Shown: one piece after another, positions 35,725 through 48,300 of the stretch | Position numbering within the stretch: the first letter of the stretch is position 1 | How the letters are laid out: each line of letters begins with the position of its first letter | Assembly (NCBI GenBank): GCA_027627225.1 | Contig: CM051029.1 | Location: forward strand, 71,906,578-71,970,577 | Reading direction: 5' to 3' | Origin: Congeria kusceri | Lineage: Eukaryota; Mollusca; Bivalvia; Myida; Dreissenidae | Length of the DNA: 64,000 bases | The notes under the pieces: generated by a model | The model's input: only the letters and a program-made list of their open reading frames with translations | Database searches by the model: none | Told to the model about the DNA's origin: nothing | Program-made: the position numbers and the translations under genes

Positions 35725-36468
35725 TGCTAGGTTCCCACTTTCGTGCGATCCGTCACGAACGACTGACCAGTCGCGGCTGATCGTGGTATTTCTCTAAGAT
35801 TTCAGGCTTGGATACGATGTGATGCGAGTCCATACGATGTTTTACGATCTGGTCACGATTTGTCAATTACATGTGTCACGATCTTATCTCCAGTTTAGAT
35901 ACGATTACATACGTTTCGTTGGGATTGTTTCGACCTTGTCCACAATCGGATCTCGATCTGACACGATCATCACGATCGGGTTCCCCGAATTAGGACGTTT
36001 TAGTGCGTACATATAATGTTCGATACGCTTATCGATGTCTTTCACGATCATGATCGATGGTGATCACGATTTGAGCTACGACTGGACCCGATTGACATAA
36101 ATACAGCCCGACTGACTATTGACTTCATTGTTTCTTGAGATCGTAACACATCGTAACAGAGCGTGGTGTTTTTTATCGTCTACGATCGATCCCGATCACC
36201 ACGATTTGGATGCACGATTAGATACGATTTGTTGCGCTTTGTTACGATGCAATAAGATCTTATACGAAGATCCCGATGGACAATTTATCGCAGTTGATCG
36301 CGTTAATCGTAGAGAATTTTTTGAACCGTTCAAAATTTTTATACGATTAACACGATTGCCACGACTGACCTCAAGATTTGATAAGATCTTATAGTATCAC
36401 CACGATTGGTCCACGATTAAGACCACGATTTCAATCGTGGCGCAAATCGTGATAGTTGGAACCTAGCA
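35725..36468. mobile_element. TIR element composed of CACGAT/ATCGTG words
   Basis: The left end TGCTAGGTTCCCACTTTCGT is inverted at the right end ACTATCACGA's complement, closing with GGAACCTAGCA. TTA flanks both ends (35722-35724 and 36469-36471). The interior is a field of irregularly spaced CACGAT, ACGATC, ATCGTG and ATACGAT words rather than ordinary sequence. No transposase. The 3-bp TTA duplication would suit PIF/Harbinger-type insertion (inference). Confidence 0.8.
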
Positions 36469-36896
36469 TTAAAGTAAGCATATAACCTACGTCAAAAACA
36501 GTTGGTTTCTTGGATACTGTTTATTGCAAAAACACTTCTAGTCCGACAACATTGACCTGGCACTCAAAAAAAAACAATATTCCGCTCGTTTCCGTAACCT
36601 TTTATCGGAAAACTGTTTTCAAGCAATCTTTCGTAACAGTTCAACATACTACATGTGAGTTGAAATTAATTGAGCATATGATTATCGACGTAGAAATAAA
36701 TTGTCGAGAGGTTAAGTCAGTAGCTTACGGATCCTGGGGTGCCGGGTTCAAATCTGTGTTCGTTCTTAACATTTTATTTTTTATTTCGAGTACAATAATT
36801 ATGAGCACTCATTTCAAGTAGTTTTCCTTCTGTTGTCCTCTAATTGTATTGTACAATAAATACATAAAATAATGTTTGAAACGGTTTGGTTTTTTT

Positions 36897-38301
36897 TCGT
36901 TTTTTGGTATAGGGGAGCTCTCCTGCGTCGTCCATCGTCCGTATGCCGTCAACAATTTGGACCGTTATCGCGATATAGACTTCATTTTTTATTCAATCTT
37001 GAACTAACTTGCACAGTTTGTGTATGACCGTAAAATCTCGGATGGGATTGTTATTGGGTCAGATCACACCAGTGACACTAGAGTTATTATTGCCCCTTTT
37101 TAATGCAAAAAAGTGCAAAAATGTCTTTTTCCAACTGATAGACTTTTATATTTTCAATCCAGTCTTAACCAAACTTTCACAGTTTGTGTGACCATCAGAT
37201 CTCAGCAGACGCCAAACATGGGCCAGATCGTGTTTCAAACACCAGAGTTATTGCCCATTGTTTATTAAAAAAATATACAAAAATGGACATTATTCAGGAT
37301 AGAGACTTCATTTTTCATCCAATCTTTACTAATCTTGCATAGTTTGTCTATTACAATGAGATTACAGTTGAAGTCGAATATAAGCAAGATCGGACCAGAA
37401 ACACCGGTATTTTGCCCTGTGTTTGTAAAAAAAAATATGCAAAAAATGGACATTATTCAGGATAGAGACTTCATTTTTCATCCAATCTTCACCAGTCTTG
37501 CACAGTTTGTCTATGACCATAAGAATAAAAGTGAAGTCGAATATAAGCAAAATTGGGCAAGCAACACTAGATTAATTGCCCTTTGTTTGTGAAAAAAATA
37601 CAATAATGGACATAATTCAGGATTTGTCCATAAACGTAAGACTACAGGTGAAGTCGAATATAAGCATGATCGGGCCAAAAACACCGGAGTTATTGTCCCT
37701 TGTGTTTGGAAAAAAATCATCAACAAGTTATCAATGATTGGCTTGCACGCACAATTTTTTATTCAATGTTGACCAAACTTACACAGTTTGCATATGACCA
37801 TAAAAATTTATTGATAAAATTTGATTTGCAACAGATGCAAACCTTGCATGCAGTTATGTGAACATGCAACATTGATCAGATGGCTTCAGAGCCCGCATTA
37901 ACATCATGTATCATCATTGGACAAAAAATTATCAAAGAAAAAGCAAAACTTGACCTTATAGCACAGCCATCGCAATTATCGCATTGCAACTAGTTCTCCA
38001 AAACTTTCTGTGAAAAAGACATCAAAATCTACTGTTTGGGCATTTTCCAGAATTGTCACTGACTCAATGAAATAGGCTCAGGTAAGAAAATTGAGAAAAG
38101 TGATTTGAGAACCATAAGCAAAAAAAACGCACATCCACTACCCAGCTCGTACTTTAGTTAGCCCATTGCACTAACCGATGTTTTAAATAAAAATTGACCC
38201 TATCCCCCGTGGCGTATTGTTCAGATACCCTGTCACAACAGTATGGTCTTCATCTGAACCAGTTCTCAGGTGAGCTCTTTGGGCCATCCTGGCCCTCTTG
38301 T
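36897..38301 (+). mobile_element. Pearl/Helentron-like element, family A copy 3 (5' truncated)
   Basis: Aligns to the copy at 5409-6866 from GGTATAGGGGAGCTCTCC onwards, including the ~150-bp core units, and ends CTCAGGTGAGC, hairpin GGGCCATCCTGGCCC, TCTTGT. The first ~40 bases (GCTCACCTGAGC end) are missing. Confidence 0.78.
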
Positions 38302-39194
38302 TTTGTATAACTTGAACAAAACATTGAATAATATTTGAAACACAAGAACTAACAGAAACAGACGGGATATCTTTCCAAAGACACAACAAATTAAAAGGAA
38401 AATATGTTATAGGACAGAATTTACAGCTGCTACGACATTTTTTCTTATATTGCCTTGGAATAAAATGGAATGAAATCCAGATTTTTACACCATTACCTCT
38501 GAATAGTAAGCGAGCATTCCACTATTAGGCTATCGTTCCAGATAACAGTGTATGCCCAGATAGCGACAAAATATTATCTAACGAGCATAGTGTTTACAAC
38601 ACATAACCTTGTACTACGACGAAAATCAACGAAACTTGACGGAAACAAATGAGTGCCAGGTCAATGTTATCGGACTAGAAAAAAGTAAAACTTACAGTCG
38701 GTTGGTAATGAGGGCATCAACCTTTTATTGTAAATAGGGGGAATCATAGTTTTCTGTTTACAAACACGCTGTAATCGTATGCAGTTTAAATCGTTTAATT
38801 TACCTGTATCGATTATTCCATGTTTATAACGGTTCTCACTTGCATTTTTACCAACTGTACAAATACAACCTTTATGTACTGCAGAGTTTCGTGGCGATGC
38901 GGATTAAATCCGACTATTCACAGTTAACATTCGGCAGTTACACGATATTCTACATAAAACTCGCGGAACTTAGGCTAGTTTCGTAGTTGAAAATGTAAAC
39001 ACCAAACTGAACTTCAAACTGTTCCATTTATTTTATGAAAATGTGTATGAGTTTTTAACCCATAATGAATTATTGTATATGTCTGTTATTTCAACATTAA
39101 ACTTTTAATGTTTAGATTCAGGTGTATCACATTGTTAGTACGTTTAAGCGACGTTTACGATCTAGCAGCTCCATTTATTTTCTCACTCGGTTGA
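38302..39194. other. Intergenic, nothing recognised
   Basis: No gene, repeat end or RNA signal seen. Confidence 0.4.
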
Positions 39195-41057
39195 AAATTG
39201 TCAGGTTGTTAACCTCGATGAAATCCATATACAGTTCGAATATGGATCAGGGGGGTGGAAAAACTAGGTTAATAGGTCAAATTAAAAATCTTGTTTTACA
39301 CTATGGGAGTACCGGTAGCCACATTTTTCATAAGATCAGGTTCGAACCTGTTCAGATTTCCCCCATAAAATCTAAATTCTGATAACGTATGGGTCATCTG
39401 CCTTAAGAAACTAGGTCAATACGTCAAATAATGTAACAAGAAATGTCTTTTAAAAAAGACAATCGGCGTTGACCTTAATAATGAGATATCATTTTACCCT
39501 AAACATAATACAAGAGGGCCAAGATTATCGGTTACGTGGCTTCTCGGACCCCAGATTTTTCGGTCCCCACCTAGACAAGGCGACTTCTCGAGCCCCAGAT
39601 TTTTTAGCACCATAAGAAAACTTCTCATATCCCAAAATTAATGTGTGATTAATTCAATAATTATTAATATTTGTACCGTGAATAAACCGATCATACCGCC
39701 CCATGTTTTCACCAGTGATACATGAATAACCTAAATAATTTACGTTAACATCATTATTATATAAATTTGTCAGCCAAATTTAACAAATTAACAATGTACG
39801 AAAATAACTGCGGGTATGAATGAAAATTATTCTGTATCAGACGCGTAGAGTTATTCTAAAGTTATATACCCTACCTTCATCTTGGAAGTTATCTATGCAT
39901 AATACATACACATTTCTAAGCCAGTTAATCATTTATACTGTGTATCCTTATGAAAAGCAATCTTAAGGGAACATTCAGCGCATTTGAAATAATGATGACT
40001 TCCATTTTTAATAACACAAACATAAACTTTCATTAGACTATGGCGATTTAAAATTATATTCGGTAGGAATATGATGTAGCAAGGGTTTCTGTGTATAATT
40101 GGTATTGCAAATAATGTATTAAAGCTACGAAAATGAAGTAAAAGTAACATGAATAATAGTTCGTCGTATTCCGTTACTTATTTCACCCCATTTTATTATT
40201 GAAAGATATCTTCTATAGGTTGATTAACCTCTGCTGGAGAAGTTGATAGAAAGGTCCAATTCTATTTAATTCTTAATAGAACGCAATTCAATTTCAAATT
40301 AACATGCACTTTAAGTGTATAAACATGAATTCCCCCATTTATTGAAATATTCGCTCTTATGATTCTCTGGACTCTAATTGATGCATGTATATTATAACAG
40401 CTATACACCGGCAGCTAAACGCGCGCTAATTTTAGAATGATCGTGAGTGTGTTGAACTCGCTAGAATCAATTGTTATTTATAGAGCGTGCCGCTAGGCTA
40501 AACAAGACAGTGGATTACTTCTGAGAACGAATATAATATTCTGTTCTTGACATACTATTAGAAAATATGTTCATAATTATGATCAGTTCTAGAGTGTATG
40601 TCTAAGATATGATTCTAACTTTATTTTAACTGCTTATGTAAACAATCATGTACATTTTAATTTCCAAAAGTATGCAACAGTTGTTGGTATACATTAAACC
40701 ATTGTTGTAAGTTTGCATTCTCTAAACATAGAAAATTTGCCAATTTCTATTGGCATTCAATTTTCCCGCTGCATAATTATCGCAAGAAATCTAGGTCAAA
40801 AGTGATCTTAGAAAAATAATCTTCACACTTTAGGGACCTTTTTTCGTTAGATCAGGTTAAAACATGCTTAGATGGTAATCCTCAGTGAAATCTAAGTTAC
40901 GGTAAAGTATTGGTCATCTGCGATGAAAAACTAGTTCGCATAACATAAACGCCTGTTTACCGACTTTCGAAGTTACTAGCTCTCTTGAATCAGGTTTCAT
41001 CACATCACGCTATAATAATCCAGGTGAGCGATATAGGACCATCTTGACCCTCTTGTA
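39195..41057. mobile_element. Decayed family A fragments, both orientations
   Basis: 39195-39445 has core words (GATCAGGTTCGAACCTG, AAACTAGGTCAATA). 39510-39525 (ACAAGAGGGCCAAGAT) is the 3' terminus of a minus-strand copy. 40780-41056 is a plus-strand 3' end: CCAGGTGAGC, then GGACCATCTTGACCC, then TCTTGT, with the terminal hairpin weakened by substitutions. Between them lies AT-rich sequence with no clear element. Confidence 0.55.
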
Positions 41058-42204
41058 TATCTGTTCGTTACATGAACATATGGGCATGGCATTAATTTAC
41101 TCTATGCATGATCTGTCCATGTCGGAACCGAATTTGATTTACATGTACATGTACGTGTTTGAATATGAAGCAATCTCTGTTCGTCTTATCTAACATTCAC
41201 TTGTCGAACCACGGGGGTTTTGTCGACAGTTCTAGTTTTCAGCTGTAATTGGGGCTGATTCGTAAGGTAGTGGAATGATTTTAGCGAAGTGTCCCTAGCA
41301 CTTTGACCAATTTCTGAACGATGATGATTCTCCAACTGAAGGAGCTACGTTCAAGAATGTCGATGTAAACCGTCACATAGTGAATCTCAATAATATTGAT
41401 ACATAAAACAACCTTGTTTTCATGATTAGTTTCATAAAATAACGTTGTTGTTATTGCAAGCATTTGGCCTAGCACTCTTGTAATTAACGCTGCTGTTCAG
41501 GGCAAACGGAGCAAAATAAGAGTTGTATTAATAAGACATGCAACACATATATTGTTACTTTTTATATAGGGCTAAATTCTCTGTAACGGACAAATATGGC
41601 CCATATGAAAAGTAACTCCATGTTTGGTAAGGGTCTAACATGTAATGCTAAACAAATAATAGCAAAGCATCGTTTAGTGTCAATAATGTTTATTAAAATG
41701 TACTTCTCATTATAAATTATATATTTGTATTGCTCTTTTGTAATCAATGGCAGTGTTGGTAATAATGGATACTCAATGGCAGTGATGGTTGCCGTGGATA
41801 CTGTCCGCCTGACCGTGCTGGTGAGCATTCGCGGTTTCAAGAGAGGAGAATTTCTGAAAATACCTAACTCAGATAGTTTATATCGTGACGGTCCGTTTGA
41901 TTCTGACATAAATAATCGTTTGATGGCGCTATGAAACCCATAAACTCTCAACAAAACGTTGTACGACGTAATTTCCATGACACAGTGGAGTGACCGTAAG
42001 TCAACTGCCTTGGGATTTTCATCATCCAGCTATATCATACAAATACACTACATCTTTGAATGCCTTGTGTACACCACTAAATTCGTTTACAACAATTTAT
42101 AACATAATAGTTATCCGTCTAACACAAGATCGCAGTTGTCACGTTTTCTTTCATAAACAGTGTAGCACTTCTAAACGAATGAAATACCTGGACCGGTAAT
42201 CGGA
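41058..42204. other. Intergenic, nothing recognised
   Basis: Open frames here (for example 41562-41978 minus) overlap each other on both strands and match no family I know. Confidence 0.4.
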
Positions 42205-42210
42205 TTTATT
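42205..42210 (-). terminator. Candidate poly(A) signal of EF-hand gene
   Basis: AATAAA on the minus strand, about 70 nt downstream of the stop codon. Confidence 0.55.
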
Positions 42211-42277
42211 CATTCCGGACTACTGCCCTATTTTTACTTCACAGATCTGATTGGCTGATTATATAGGGCAAAATTAT

Positions 42278-42336
42278 TTAAGGTCCTACCTGAGCCCACC
42301 ACGATACCCACTCCGTCTTCTGCACTGTTCCGTCGT
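42278..42336 (-). CDS. EF-hand gene, last coding exon
   Basis: Minus-strand acceptor GTCTTGCAG. Encodes DGTVQKTEWVSWWAQVGP and TAA. A GTAGGA after CAG could act as a donor, but the nearby AATAAA favours termination here. Confidence 0.8.
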
Positions 42337-45300
42337 CTGCAAGACAAAAACGTTAAAAGTTAAAACAACTTATTGCCATGGTGATAACCCCAAAGCAAAT
42401 ATATGTTCTTAAAGAGTAAGTTTTAAAAATAAACAATTACAGATATTCGGCTAATACACGAATGTACATGCATTGAAGTCATGTCAGTTGTCAAATAAAC
42501 AAATGTGATACATCTTGGTCTCGAATACATTTTACGGTTGTTCATCCAAGAGGAGATATTCGGAATAAGCAACTCTGCGTATATGAAGGATAATTAAAGT
42601 TGATATGGGTATGGTTAATTGGAATTCAGTTTTGGTGTGGCCATGCCCGTTAAAAAGAGATGGCTTTTAGTAAATGTTTGTTTGTTTGTTTGGATTTTTT
42701 GCCATATTCAACAGTATTTCAGTCAGTTAACCTACTCACACTTTTCCTGGGTAAGCTGGTTTACCAGTACTGAGTGCACATACTTATGCCAGTAACTGAC
42801 AACTGCCCTACTTGAGAGATAGGGGGAGTATGGCCGTAGAAATAATTTCATGACCAATCCCCACACAATGTGGCCGGGCTGGGAATCGAAACCGCGATCC
42901 TCGGATTTGTAGTCCAGCGCTCCACCAACTGAGCTAGCCGGCCCGGCACTTTTAGTAAATACGACGGAATTCGGTAAATGGCGTACATGAGACGGAAATT
43001 GGTCAAATATGTAACTGAGATGGCAGTTGGAAAAGTGTATACATTAGCTAGTAATTTAGTATCGGAGACGGAAATCTGGTGTACATACATAGATCTACTC
43101 ATTATGTATAGTACTGGAACCGAACTATACCAAGTATGCGTAGAAGGACATGGAATGGGATTAGGTTGAGCATGCACCAGGAATAAAACGAACTAAACTG
43201 CGTCCAACTTTCTAATAAACGCACTGCTCGAATTACATGTAGCTTTGATGCATTATGTTACACCATACTCACGACTCTGCGTTTAGCCCATTAATACGCC
43301 GAAGTTATAACTTCTGCCCAGATGTAACGCCATATTTACAATCTGTATCTAGTTGCAACATTACAACTCCAAGCTATATGACCCTCTCGATCGCTAGGAT
43401 TAATGTACACATTTGCTAAAAGTATTCAGGAAGAACTACACACTTACGATCTGCGTCCAACTTGTACTTTCGACCCAAAATATTACACCATACGACTCTG
43501 TTAACGCTGTCATTACGCCGAAGTAATAACCGTAGACATAAATGGTACGCCATACTTACGATCTTGTGTTAAGGCTGTGCCTACGCCGAGATTATAAAAC
43601 TTTGACACAAATGGTGCGCCGAGATTATAAACTTTGACCCAAATGGTACGCCATACTTACGATCATGTGTTAAGGCTGTGCCTGCGCCGATACAATTAAC
43701 TTTGACCAAATGGTACGCCATAGTTACGACCCTAGCGTTAAGCCTATGACTACACCGAAGGAACAACTTTGGCCCAAATATTACACTATACAGTATACTT
43801 ATGGTCTACGTCCAGCTTATTGTAAAATGCGCTGGTATATTAATCATTTGTGATACTTGCTTCTTGCTGATCTGATCTGTTTTCAATCTATAGCACTTGA
43901 CCTGTTTTCAATCGATAGCACTTTTTACGCAAATGTTACACGGTACTGAGTTAAGCAACAAAGTAGAATTAGTAGTTCTTTCTCTGGTCTATTTCGTCTA
44001 AGACTTTCACTTTTGACCAAATGGTACACCATACTAAACGATTGGCGTCCAGTTTGCAGTTAAAGGCGTTGAAGCCCGCCTTGTGGAGCTGGTGGTCGGA
44101 GGGGGCGAAGTCGAACTCGTTGAGCATGTGAAATAAATGTTACAACATACTTTGTTTAGCCTATGGCGCTTAAGATGTTAAATTGCCACAAATGTTACAC
44201 CATACTTACGATTGGCGTCCAGTTTGCTGTAGAAGGCGACGAAGTCCTCCGTGTGCAGATAGTGGTCGGTAGTGGCAATGTCGTACTCGTCGAACATGTA
44301 GTGCGAGATCTGGTACAGCGTCGGCGACATGAAGCAGACGTACGACGTGTACTCGTGGCGCGTGATGGCGCCGTCGTCTGCAAACAGAGCGGAGCCGTCG
44401 GCGATCTGGGGCCACTCAATTTTGCCTACTTGTCTTACTTATGTATTTCAGAATTCATAGTAAGATATAGTCTATCACACTGGTTTGCAAAAACGACGAA
44501 CCTCCGATACTAGTATTACGATATTAAGAAGGGGTTACCGCTAATGTAACGCACAGCTTTCAGCTAAAACTGACGGGTAATTTCAACATTTCAAACATAA
44601 GTCGTCATGTTGTTTTTTTACAGGAAATAAATCGAGAGACTTTCTTAATTACGGAACTACCACAATTGCCCCAAATACATGTAACAGATTGAAACATATC
44701 CGCATATGTTAGCGAGAGCCCTTTCCTAAAACTGGAGCCAGTGTGGTTTATGTTGCCAAGGTCAGTGTCGTTCGGGTTCAAATATTTAATCACGCACTGC
44801 ACCATTGCACCGAAACTATATTGTTCGTGGTTTCTAGAAATCTCATATTATATCATATAATCTGAGGAATAGTCATGTCTGTTGCTAAATTGAGGTCATT
44901 TTCAGAGGTAATCATCATTTAATTATGCCAATTTTATTACATCTATATAATAATGCCCTTTGAAACCCTATTAGTGTATTTTATAGGAACCGGTAGTCCC
45001 TTATATATGGAGCAATGAACTAAATGAAATAACGGACCCATTGTTCAAACGAACAAGAGCAACATAACACATAGGTTGTTTTGAGCATAAACATAGGATT
45101 TTCGGAATGGAACAAATATATGGGCGTCATGACCTCCCATCGACTGATACGATTTTCTGTCTCAGTAAGTGCATACTTATTTCAAGTCCTATTCTTTAAA
45201 GGATTTACAGATTGGCAAATTGACAATTAAACAAAAAATACCATAGATCTCAAACAAGAAAAATACATTATATATAACAAAGCAAAATAACATTACTGAC

Positions 45301-48300
45301 AAAAACAATAAATTGTAAATACAGTGTCATTTATGAAAAATCATAAAATGAAATGGATACAGTTATAATTTAGCGTTTGTAACGCTTTTCATCGGTAGTT
45401 TGGAAAACAGGTGTATCAGTGTATAAAATGATATTTTTCAAAAACACGAAAATCTGTTAACAAGTCCCTTCAAAGGGACTCACAGATTTTCGTGTTGTTG
45501 TTTTGTAATGCCATGACATCAAAAACTAAATCATGGGCTAACAAAAATCAAACTGTTCTGCCAAGAAACGCATTAAAAAAGCACGAAAGAAATATGCGTC
45601 CATAGGTGCTCGAACCTACGACCTCCTGATCAAATGTTGGTTACGTTAACCACTATAGCCTTTTTTCCTGTATATTCGGCCACTTAAGAGCTAAACTGCT
45701 TTAATGCCCAAAATGAATACAATTTCAACAATAGTGAGACTTGTATCCGTAACTTTAAGGTCTTTCCTACTAAATAAAGGCCAGATTAGGTAGAGATTAG
45801 GTAGAGATTAGCCATTCACTTAGTTACTGACCAATTCTAGGAAGGCACCCTAGCAACCATGAATTTGTCAGATGTTTCCTATCATTTGGTTCAGTCTTCA
45901 TTTTGATAAGAAAATACAAAAAAGTGTTACAATTTTGATGTACTTCATTAGAAGCATTCTATATAAGACTACCACAAACCAGCATACTGTTTGAAAATAA
46001 ATGTTTACAAAATTTTTGGCGTATGAACAAAGTGTGTCTTAATCTTAATTTTCTGTGACACAATCTAAAATTCGCAATTTTTTAAACCAAAAACGATATT
46101 GATGTGATAGAATTGTCTCAATGCAGAAAACTAACACAAGTTTTATAAGAAATAGTCATTAATTCCCCTTATGTGGGGATGGCCGAATCTATAGAAATGG
46201 CTGAAACTATAGGAAAGAAGGATACTACAGGTGCGTGGGTATAAAGAAGTGAATTTTTAACACTATGTAAGTGAAGCACGTGTTTTCAGATATATATCTG
46301 TTTGTGTATATATATATATATATATATATAATTTAATTTGCCAATCCGTGAATAGTTCCTTTTTAAACTATGGACTACTCACTGTTGATGTCATAGATCT
46401 TGAACTCCGCCGCGAGTTCCTCCAGGGTGAAGATGCCGTCGTGGTTGGCGTCAGAGCTGTCGTACATGTGGGCGGCCGTGGCGTCGTATGGCTTCAGCAG
46501 CAGCACGTTGATTCTGAAATAGTCCCCGTCACAAGCGTTAACGTATCATTAAGGGGCTATTTTCCCAGTTCCTTGCGTTAACGTATCATTAAGGGGCTAT
46601 TTTCCCAGTTCCTTGCCTTAACGTACCATTACGGAGCTTTTTCCCCCACTTCCTTGCATAAACACATCATTTTACGGGACTATTTTCCCAGTTCCTTGAG
46701 TTAACGTATCATTAAGGGGTTATTTTCCCAGTTACTTGCGTTAACGTATCATTAAGGGGCTATTTTCCCATTTCCTTGCGTTCACTTATTATTAAGGGGC
46801 TATTTTCCAGTTCTTTGCGTTAACGTATCATTACGGTACTATTTTTAGCTCTACTATTCGAAGAATAGGTTAGCTTTCCTACTAACCTCCGGCGTCGGCG
46901 TCCGCGTCTGAATTTGGTTCAAGTTTTTATTCAATGTTTTGTAACTTCAAAACTACATAAATTATTCACTTAAAACTTGGAATATACCTTTGTCATCAAT
47001 TCCAGCGTCAGGGGCAACGTTCCCCATAACTCTGCTTGTATTTTGACAGAGTTGTGCCCCTTTTTCACTTAGATTTCCTGGTTAAAGTTTATATTCAAAA
47101 GTTTTGTAACTTCAAAACTACATAAGTTATTACTTGAAACTTGTAATATACCTTTGTCATCGACTCCAGTATTAGGGACAACTTTCCCCATAACTCGGTT
47201 GTTATTTAAACAGAGTTATTACCCTTTTTTACATAGATGTTATGGTTAAAGTTTATATTTAAATGAATTATTACTTCAAACCTAAATAAGTAACTCACAT
47301 GAAACTTGGCTTAGTCATCACCTCCAACATCAATTGCAACATTCCCCAGAGTTATTACCCTTTTACACATAGTTTTATTGGTAAAAGGTTTTTTTTAATC
47401 GTATAACTTCAAAAATTGATAAGTTATTCACTTGACGCTTGGAATATACTGTTATCATCAACTACAGCATCAGTTGCCACAATCCACATAATCCATTTTT
47501 CTTATTTGAACAAAGTCATGTCCCCTTTTTCACTTAATTTTCAGATAACGTTTTTGATTATACCTTTATGATCAACTCCAGCAACAGGTGCAACACTGCC
47601 CATTATGCTGTTTTGTATTTTGACACAGTTGTACCCCCTTTTTACATAGAATTTTAAGTTTAACGTTCTTATTCAAAAGTTATATAATTTCTAAAATACA
47701 ATAGGTATTCACTTAAAACTTGGAATGCGTCTTTGTAATCAACTTAAGCATCAGGTGCAACATTGCCCATAACTCTGTTTTGTATTTTGAAAGAGTTATG
47801 CCCCTTTTCGCATTGATTTTTGGGTAAAAGTTTTTTTTTCAGAAGTTTTACAATATCTGCGTTAACGTATTATTAAGGGGCTATTCTCTCAGTTCCTCGC
47901 GTTAACGTATCATTAAGGAGTTATTCTCCCAGTTCCTTGCGTTAACGTATCATTAAGGAGTTATTCTCCCAGTTCCTTGCGTTAACGTATCATAAAGGAG
48001 ATATTCTCCCAGTTCCTAGCGTTAACGTATCATTAAGGGGCTATTTTCCCAGTTCCTTGCGTTAACGTATCATTAAGGGACTATTTTCTTAGTTCCTTGC
48101 GTTAACGTTTCATTAAGGGGCTATTGTCCCAGTTCCTTGCGTTAACGTATCATTAAGGGGCTATTCTCCCAGTTCCTTGCGTTAACGTATCATTAAGGGG
48201 CTATTTTCCCAGTTACTTGCGTTAACGTATCATTAAGGGGCTATTTTCCCAGTTCCTTGCGTTAACGTATCATTAAAAGGCTATTTTGCCCAGTACCTTG

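Larger units (their letters stand above)
44378..46382. other. EF-hand gene intron 2: mostly featureless, one hairpin and a tRNA-like tract
   Basis: Apart from the entries below I see only AT-rich sequence, a short TA microsatellite near 46308-46330 and a triplicated GATTAGGTAGA at about 45785-45815. Confidence 0.45.

Noticed and set aside
44163..44513. 116-codon plus-strand frame
   Set aside because: It is the shadow of the GC-rich minus-strand EF-hand exon 3, whose frame has family motifs and proper splice sites.
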